Source: Chrysomallon squamiferum (Eukaryota > Mollusca > Gastropoda > Neomphalida > Peltospiridae). Taken from it: a stretch of DNA of 47,500 nt. The stretch lies in contig CM022673.1 in NCBI GenBank assembly GCA_012295275.1, positions 6,382,811 to 6,430,310 on the forward strand, given 5' to 3'. Below are positions 36,019 to 47,500 of this stretch, in pieces. Both the position numbers and the translations under genes were made by a program. The notes beneath the pieces are model-generated. The model worked only from the letters and a program-made list of their open reading frames with translations. It had not been told where the DNA came from and ran no database searches. Position 1 is the first letter of the stretch. Every line of letters begins with the position of its first letter.

Positions 36019-38216
36019 TTAATCCCTGAAATCATCTGCAAATATGCAAAAATGTTTGACATCGTGAAACCTGAACATTACCTGTTTTTTCCTCTTGCTC
36101 TTTCTCAGTATTGTAGGCAGACGGTTGAGTTTTGAAGCAGCAGGGGAGGTAATTGAGATCAGCCCTCTAGGACTCCTCAGTTTCTCCAAGTCATGGCCGT
36201 CAAAACGAATCCCTGAACAAACAAGTTATAACACTTGATAAATCACTGCAGAATTTTCTCTATTCTCCATTGACATTTTTTTTTTTTTTTTTTTTTTCAC
36301 TCTTAAAAACTGAAATAATACCTGCATCCTCACAAGAATACTCAAAATCATTATAATTTAAAACATAAAAAACATTATCAAGAAACAATTCATGAAATCT
36401 TTGGAAATTCCACAAGACCAGATTTTTATTCATTAAAAACAAAGAAAAGAGTTTTTCTGCGATCACTTTTTCTAACTAGTACAACTAATTGTGGAAGAGA
36501 CAGTAAAACTGAATGCACAATAAGTCATCAAGTACCAAGCATTAATCCTGAAACCTGCAGCTTCTGTGACTAACACAAACTAAGTTCAAAAACTAATTTG
36601 GATTTTTTTCTTTCTATTTTACCTGTGGCTCCTTTCTTCAGTCTGGTGAACTTAATCGGCGTGACACCAGTTTTGGCATCGATGCCGTTGATGAGATCCA
36701 GACTAGACAAGCCACCAAAGCTGTTGTGACCAATCACAGCCTCAGAACTGTTAGACCTGCAATACAAAAAATGAAGTGTTTTAGAGAGTCGATCAGCTTA
36801 TCATTTATATGAAATAAATAAAATCATTTTGACACTGTGCAAAGATAAAGTGTTGTACCTAGCTGTGGTAAATAATAAAAGTAAAAAAAAAAAAAACAAG
36901 GAAAAAGAAAATATGCTTTTTCATGGCTTTTATAAAACGTTATTAATTTAGTATGTTTGTTATCTAGACAATAGAGACATCAAAAGGGTTGAAAATAAGC
37001 CTGTAATACAACTAAAAAATAAAAAAATTGTTTTAAAACAAGTTTTTAATTTTATTAAACTGATTCCACAATTTAATTATGGTGTGGTACATTTTGCTTG
37101 TTTCTTTGAAGATGTAAAGGCTCATGTTTCAGCATTACACAGTATCAAAATAACAGTATTGTACTAAATTTTCCAACTACTTTCACTTACTTCTGTGGTG
37201 TAGACAGGTTTTTCAGATCATGGTCCTTGGATTTTGCAGCAGATTCTGAAATGAAATTAAAGCTGACTTTGAAACAAACAGAAAAACTGCATCACGTTAA
37301 TAATAGATAACTGATTTCAAACGTATGAGAATTCTATGCTGAAGATACTCAGTATTAATTAACATATAATTATCCAGCTGCATATACATTAAAAAAAAAT
37401 AATAATAACCCCAAAAATAATCTTTAAAAATGTATAATTTGAATCAAACATCTACTTGAAACAATGCTTAACAAATATAAATTTATCACTGAACATTTGT
37501 TTTTGTTGGAAAAACTTACCAGAACTTACTACAGCATTTCTCCTTAGATACTGAAAACAGAAAGAGAAACATGTTTATATACTGTAATGAATTATAAAGA
37601 AAGCTTTATAAACTTCATTATAACAATGCTTTTGTTTTATTTCTTTTTTTTTTTTTTTTTTTTTTATCTGGATATGAGGTCTGAGATGATTGTAATTCAC
37701 AAGTTTAAAAAAAGGACAAAGTTTTTGCACATGCCTCTTCTAGACAGGACAAAGTGTATTTCATAGCAAGCCAGACATCTACTCACCATGTTGGGGAACA
37801 GCTGCACAGGCTGGACATTCTGAAAGTTGTGGTTTGTGCTCGGGGTGTAGGGGTGAGTGAAAACCGGGGGGTCGCACGCCCTCTCACGAGCTTCCTCTTG
37901 CTCATACTTTCGCTTCATTGTGGAATTCCAGTGGTTTTTGATAGCATTATCAGTCCTGGAGAAAAAATAATCATAATTAAAATAATAATTAAAAATAAAG
38001 ATCTAAAATTAAGGGTTTTTTTCAAATACGTAAAAATACTAATGAACTGTTGTTGATAAAGCAATGAACAGGACAGCTATGAGAAAAACAGCAGAAATCT
38101 GAATAAGTATACTTATAAAATTAAAAACATCTGTACTCATATATTTACAGTAACAGGAAAAAAAAAAATACTGAAAAGAAGACCAACAAAAATGACGTGG
38201 GAATGATTAATCAAAG

Positions 38217-38250
<34 letters not shown>

Positions 38251-41145
38251 TGCATCCCTTTGTTTACCTTCCAGGTAAATACTTAGCAATCTCAGCCCAG
38301 CGATTTCCCAGAGTTCGGTGAAGCTGATAAATCAGTTTATCTTCTTCAGCTGTCCAAGCTGTCTTCTTTATGTCTGGATTAAGATGATTATGCCACCTAA
38401 AGCAAAAAAAATTATTTAATTAAAATAAAAAATAAATAAATAAAAAATAAAAATCATCTCAGTGCCCAATACAAGCTTCCTGCCTCTAACTTCTTTTCTT
38501 GTTATTAATCTATATCAGTTTTTTGTTAATGAACAAATTCAACACATCGTATTATTACTAACTATAAACTGGCATAATTTGTTCGATAAAATTTTTAATT
38601 TCCAGTATCTATGGTGATATTCAGGATAATTTTTGCTTTAACTATTCACATTAGAAGTGGAACCCAGGATAGTCACAAATAAACAAGAGTCAGACAGTTT
38701 TAATTTCTTTTTCATAACATTCAATATTAATTAAAAACAGAATAACCAGATTTCCAAATAACTCTTCAGGATTGTATTCAGGGTTTTTTTTTTTTTTTTT
38801 TTTTTTTTCAATCTTACAATTTAAAATGATTAGAAAACTATGAAGACATATCCACCTCTCTCTACACTGTTTTCCAGAACGACCTTTCAGCTGCCTGGAA
38901 ATCAGAGTCCATCTCTTGGCGCCAAATTTCTGAACAAGCTCAGTTACTTTATCGTCTTCCTACATTTAAAAGGAAACAGAAATAAAATAAATCATAATAA
39001 CAGATGCTTAAAAAAACAATAATAATAATATTTATTATTACAGATAATAAAATAAAATAAATGTTCAACACCATGAGTAAATGATAAATAATTGTACCAT
39101 AAATTATATTAATCTGCACGTTGAGACTGACAGAAAACACAATCTAAGTGCAACCATTCTGGTGTATATTTAGGAGAAGGAGCCTAGAACATACCTCCTT
39201 TGTCCAAGGTCCTTTAATAAGCTCAGGGTTAAGGACTTTATTCCAGCGATACTGACACTGAACTTCAGAACGATCTGAAAACAAATGAGCTATTGACGAC
39301 CAGTCATTCAGTCCTTTAGTATCAACAAGTTTCTTCAGTTTCTCATCCTGAAATAACACTACAAAATTTTAATACAATATCTTGTTAAATGTAAACAATC
39401 CTGTTATAAAACCAAAATTTTATCACTAAATATGATTTGTGTTTTAGTGTGCATGGATCTGTATGTGATGTGTGTCCATCTCTATGTCTTTATTTATGAA
39501 TACAGCAAGGGAGAGAAATGATTATGTCTCTATTTATGAAAAAAGCAAGTCAGAGTACAGGAAGCAATGCCCGTGCATTTAATTTCAGACATATTCACTT
39601 TATTTTCACATGAATGACACTAAGATACGATGAACATCCAACCTCTTCTCTTGACCAACGACTTCCTCCAAGATTTTTCTTGCTTCTCACTTGCGACTGG
39701 TCATATTCACTGTCTACAAGGTCGGCATCATCTGTGTCTTCGTCACTGCTTAGCGATGACTGTCTGCTGTTGGGTCTGACAAATATGAACAAAAAGGTAT
39801 TTTAAAAACGTTAAATAATTTTTATTATTATTATTATTATTATTATCATCATTTTCAATTTTTTTTTAATTTTTTTTTTTTTTTTAATTTAATAAAATAT
39901 ATTTAGGGTGGTAGAATTAAATGTCCAAAATACATTTTGCTTATTTTCCAAATATTATTACTGGCAACCAAAAGTGCTAAATTCTATAAATTTAACAAGT
40001 CTCAGAAGTATTATTAATGTCTGTATTCCAACATTTGTCAGTAATGTAATAGAGATGCAGATCCATACACAAAAAAAAAAAATCTTCATAACTGAATGTA
40101 TAATTATATAAGAATTTGATTAGGTTTCATTTTCAATTAACAAAATCATTTGGCATGCTGTTTATATTATCTCTAAGTGGTATATCCTAGGGCTAATAAG
40201 TGTTGTATGCATTATAATGGCAATTAATTTATCAGAGTGATATACTAAAGTAATAAAGTCATTTGAAATTATATTGTAAGAACCAGTCATGTCCAGTGAC
40301 CTTACACAGAAACAAATGCACCTAAGAAATAGATAACATTAAAATGGATGCACTGAAATTATTACAACATTAAAACAATGTATCAATTAATGTGAGATCA
40401 AATGCATTTAACTAGGTAAGTTCAGTTTTTAAAATGGTCATTTTCAGTTAATACAAACCGATGCCATGCAAAAGCATCATGTCTCATTGTCGTTGATTGT
40501 AATATTCTGTCAAAGGTAGATTGCTAATAAAAACAGACAGTAATAATTATAAATCTGGAAATAATATTTCAACATATATTTAACGCAGCACTGCACGTGC
40601 AAAGACGTCATAACGTAATGATGACGTATCAAATAGCAAATATTACGCACAAAAACCAGGATAATTCCATACATACCTTCAAGAAATAAAGACACTTCAC
40701 TGCCTTAATGATGCCGCATTTAATACTATCATTAAGAAATACTACTCTCAATGGCCGGCACATATACGTCCCTTTATTTCTTCAAGTAATTAGGGTGCAT
40801 TCAAGCGGGAAAAACGATAACAAAGATCAAAGGAAAGAGGACAGCTGCTCAGGCCAAGGTCATGTTGACCAATTTGCATTTCCACTTCTCCTAATTTTGA
40901 AACAAATAATGCAAAATCTTTTTAAATAAAAACATCCAAAATAAGATGCATTCGTAATCTAATAATATATAACGATGCTATCAGCGACATGTTCATACGT
41001 AAACAAAGCGAAGTGCTCCAACTTAACTTGTTACCGTACAACACCAACTTTTCAAATGCTTAACAAACCTTTCCAAATCGAGATCGTTGATGTATAAAAA
41101 CTCGTCAGACATTCCGTACTTCGACCACAAGTTTGAATTGGTCAT
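32398..41145 (-). CDS. MYB: Myb transcription factor (animal c-/A-/B-Myb family), complete, 18 coding exons
   Basis: Complete reading frame of 690 residues, close to vertebrate B-Myb (about 700). Exons: 41145-41069, 39775-39643, 39347-39195, 38959-38856, 38396-38268, 37955-37787, 37550-37520, 37245-37191, 36756-36623, 36212-36082, 35710-35528, 35188-35061, 34802-34685, 34241-34113, 33972-33859, 33403-33293, 32865-32806, 32511-32398. All junctions are GT-AG and keep frame. Three Myb repeats (about 64-215) have the tryptophan spacing 66/86/105, 118/138/157, 170/189/208; the protein should bind YAACNG-type sites. Later blocks (LPFSPSQFLN, PRTPTPFKNALAEIEKK, and a C-terminus ending KPRTLVL) are those of A-/B-Myb. 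Many SP/TP sites fit CDK control. The C-terminal block suggests MuvB (LIN9/LIN52) binding, hence a G2/M activator role (inference). Invertebrates usually have one such gene, so the symbol is generic. Confidence 0.93.
32806..32865 (-). CDS. MYB: MYB exon 17
   Basis: Acceptor tgttgcag, donor AGG|gtttgt; 20 codons, residues 634-653 (KRTSMKRIRFETPPKSR at its end). The R-x-x-F-x-TP-P-K basic motif precedes the C-terminal block, as in B-Myb. Confidence 0.82.
33293..33403 (-). CDS. MYB: MYB exon 16
   Basis: Acceptor aatttcag, chosen donor ACC|gtgaat; residues 597-633 (SKSLIGDSSLLFSPPSIIKD, then TLADEELGDLLPKSSNT). SLLFSPPSxxKDTL is a conserved A-/B-Myb block. Without splicing the frame runs six more codons to TAA at 33274-33272, so intron retention would give a short C-terminus. 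Confidence 0.85.
33859..33972 (-). CDS. MYB: MYB exon 15
   Basis: Acceptor tttttgaag, donor CCA|gtaaga; residues 559-596. It reads DVHHLGSKCVRQSLQHKWSD, then ends FLSSPETP. Phase 0 on both sides. Confidence 0.85.
34113..34241 (-). CDS. MYB: MYB exon 14
   Basis: Acceptor aattaaag (weak pyrimidine tract), donor GAG|gtgagc; residues 516-558, beginning SPGQLTDLREVLQAEYDTGY, later TRQSKRKPNKE. LxDLREVL...E corresponds to the DIREVLKEE-like helix of vertebrate B-Myb; a basic patch follows. Confidence 0.88.
34685..34802 (-). CDS. MYB: MYB exon 13 (PRTPTPFKNALAEIEKK block)
   Basis: Acceptor tatttcag, donor TTT|gtgagt; residues 476-515. It carries NPVMDSTPRTPTPFKNALAE then IEKKSG, one of the most conserved non-DNA-binding segments of animal A-/B-Myb and dense in CDK-type TP sites. 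An opposite-strand open frame here (34512-34811) is a shadow. Confidence 0.92.
35061..35188 (-). CDS. MYB: MYB exon 12
   Basis: Acceptor tttcacag, donor AA|gtaggg; residues 434-475. It begins FLNSPEIPFGNGRITSTPVS and contains TTPILKRTE. The FLN completes the LPFSPSQFLN motif across the splice, a strong check on the intron call. Confidence 0.88.
35528..35710 (-). CDS. MYB: MYB exon 11 (conserved LPFSPSQ block, SUMO-type site)
   Basis: Acceptor tttttag, donor CAG|gtaagt; 61 codons, residues 373-433. NIKEEG fits the SUMO consensus psi-K-x-E, a modification known in c-Myb. ETPTGTPIKNLPFSPSQ matches the conserved A-/B-Myb segment with several proline-directed phosphorylation sites; it continues as FLN in the next exon. 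Confidence 0.9.
36082..36212 (-). CDS. MYB: MYB exon 10
   Basis: Acceptor ttgttcag, donor CAG|gtaatg; residues 329-372. It encodes IRFDGHDLEKLRSPRGLISI, TSPAASKLNRLPTILRKSKR and a basic end (KKQ). RFDGHDLEKL-like and TSP..KL..LPTILRK-like stretches occur in the central region of A-/B-Myb; SPR and TSP are possible CDK sites. Confidence 0.88.
36623..36756 (-). CDS. MYB: MYB exon 9
   Basis: Acceptor tattgcag, donor G|gtaaaa; residues 284-328. It contains FGGLSSLDLINGIDAKTGVT then PIKFTRLKKGATG, a central segment between DNA-binding and C-terminal regions. No separate domain recognised. Confidence 0.82.
37191..37245 (-). CDS. MYB: MYB exon 8
   Basis: Acceptor catttcag, donor AA|gtaagt; residues 266-283 (ESAAKSKDHDLKNLSTPQ). 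A hydrophilic linker with a TP site. Confidence 0.8.
37520..37550 (-). CDS. MYB: MYB exon 7 (31-nt micro-exon)
   Basis: Acceptor gttttcag, donor G|gtaagt; residues 256-265 (YLRRNAVVSS) plus one base. Very short, but both splice sites are strong and its phase (0 in, 1 out) is needed to join exons 6 and 8. Confidence 0.75.
37787..37955 (-). CDS. MYB: MYB exon 6 (R3 recognition helix and linker)
   Basis: Acceptor ctccag, donor ATG|gtgagt; residues 199-255. RTDNAIKNHWNSTMKRK is the R3 recognition helix (Lys205, Asn206, Trp208), identical in style to vertebrate Myb and ending in a basic nuclear-localisation-like tail. A Glu/Arg-rich then Pro/Asn/Gln-rich linker follows. Confidence 0.95.
38268..38396 (-). 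CDS. MYB: MYB exon 5 (end of R2, most of R3)
   Basis: Acceptor ctttag, donor AG|gtaaac; residues 156-198 plus part of Arg199. It encodes WHNHLNPDIKKTAWTAEEDK and GNRWAEIAKYLPG, with Trp 157, 170 and 189. A (CA)n tract lies about 20 bp inside the following intron. Confidence 0.95.
38856..38959 (-). CDS. MYB: MYB exon 4 (R2)
   Basis: Acceptor aaatgtag, donor AG|gtggat; residues 122-155 plus part of Arg156. It encodes EDDKVTELVQKFGAKRW and GRSGKQCRER, including the recognition helix with Lys151 and Cys153, the counterpart of redox-sensitive Cys130 of c-Myb. Ser149 stands where vertebrates have Ile (GRIGKQC). Confidence 0.95.
39195..39347 (-). CDS. MYB: MYB exon 3 (R1 and start of R2)
   Basis: Acceptor tatttcag, donor GAG|gtatgt; 51 codons, residues 71-121, phase 0 on both sides. 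DEKLKKLVDTKG...DW...VQCQYRWNKVLNPEL completes R1 (Trp 86 and 105), and IKGPWTKE opens R2 (Trp 118). R1 stabilises the complex between Myb and DNA. Confidence 0.95.
39643..39775 (-). CDS. MYB: MYB exon 2
   Basis: Acceptor tttgtcag, donor GAG|gttgga; residues 26-70. It encodes the acidic serine cluster SSLSSDEDTDDADLVDSEYD and the beginning of R1 (SRWSREE, first Trp 66). Vertebrate c-Myb has a similar acidic, CK2-type stretch ahead of R1. Confidence 0.88.
40594..40628. promoter_or_regulatory. MYB intron 1: E-box plus two CRE-like sites
   Basis: A canonical E-box CACGTG (40594-40599), then ACGTCA (40605-40610) and TGACGTA (40622-40628) lie within 35 bp, about 450 bp inside MYB intron 1. This would suit a Myc/USF-type and a CREB/ATF-type factor. 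No functional evidence. Confidence 0.35.
41069..41145 (-). CDS. MYB: MYB exon 1 (start codon)
   Basis: ATG at 41145, residues 1-25 plus two bases of codon 26 (MTNSNLWSKYGMSDEFLYIN, then DLDLE), donor AG|gtttgt, phase 2 out. An overlapping ATG four bases upstream opens a 14-codon frame that ends in TGA inside the exon. A second in-frame ATG codes Met12. The acidic N-terminus before R1 is typical of Myb proteins. Confidence 0.85.
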
Positions 41146-41229
41146 CCATTACTTCCTTCTATAGTACAACACACACAAAAATTATGTTTATTAAATGTAT
41201 TTACCACGAAATAGCTAGAAAAACCACAA

Positions 41230-41308
41230 GAAAATGGCGGACTGTTGTCAAATTTGCGCGCTTCGTACGACGATATCTTGGAAAGTCTTTATATCGTGCA
41301 GCCATTGG
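41230..41308 (-). promoter_or_regulatory. MYB: MYB core promoter: NF-Y box, TATA-like box, YY1-like site
   Basis: Read on the minus strand: AACCAATGG at about 41310-41302 is a full NF-Y consensus (CCAAT at 41308-41304). TATAAA lies at 41293-41288, and CCGCCATTTT at 41240-41231 fits the YY1 consensus. The spacing suggests transcription starts around 41260, giving a 5' UTR of roughly 115 nt with the YY1 site about 20-30 nt downstream. CCAAT control is common in cell-cycle genes. Positions are seen; function is inferred. Confidence 0.55.
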
Positions 41309-41309
41309 T

Positions 41310-47453
<6,144 letters not shown>

Positions 47454-47500
47454 CTGAAATAAATAAATAAATAGATAAATAAATAAATAAAGAGAGAGTG

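Noticed and set aside
41253-41261. TTTGCGCGC near the inferred MYB start as an E2F site
   Set aside because: It differs from the TTTSSCGC consensus at a core position, so it is not listed as a feature.

Overview
The window is eukaryotic nuclear DNA from an animal. It is very AT-rich, packed with microsatellites, and holds short exons with canonical GT-AG introns. The repeat style ((TTA)n, (CT)n, (CA)n, (TATC)n, tRNA-derived SINE-like pieces) and the gene structures suggest a mollusc, most likely a coleoid cephalopod such as an octopus. That placement is inference; no marker in the window fixes the species. All three genes I can support lie on the minus strand.

Layout. (1) About 1-24500: the 5' part of a large gene whose product resembles the N-terminal region of NACHT/WD-repeat (NWD1/NWD2-like) proteins. 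Seven internal exons (392-5324) chain together in phase. Upstream, four candidate ATG first exons (near 6.3, 9.4, 19.8 and 24.5 kb) all end in a phase-0 donor that fits the same acceptor, which suggests alternative promoters. The exon at 1011-1483 carries two compensating frame disruptions. The gene runs off the left edge. (2) 24.5-32.4 kb: intergenic DNA plus the 3' flank or UTR of MYB, with a MITE-like element and an array of TTC-N3-GAA palindromes. (3) 32398-41145: a complete animal Myb gene of the c-/A-/B-Myb family. Eighteen coding exons join without a break in phase into a 690-residue protein with three Myb repeats and B-Myb-like C-terminal blocks. Its promoter shows NF-Y, TATA and YY1-like sites. 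(4) 41.15-45.57 kb: intergenic, microsatellite-rich. (5) 45570-47453: the 3' half of a tetraspanin gene (large extracellular loop with CCG, CC and GC cysteines, TM4 and C-tail), running off the right edge.

The genes show no obvious shared pathway. Myb is expected to act as a cell-cycle transcription factor, probably with MuvB; the NWD-like protein as a STAND-type scaffold or sensor; the tetraspanin as a membrane organiser. Exon boundaries were read by eye from splice signals, phase continuity and remembered family motifs. No alignment or database search was run.
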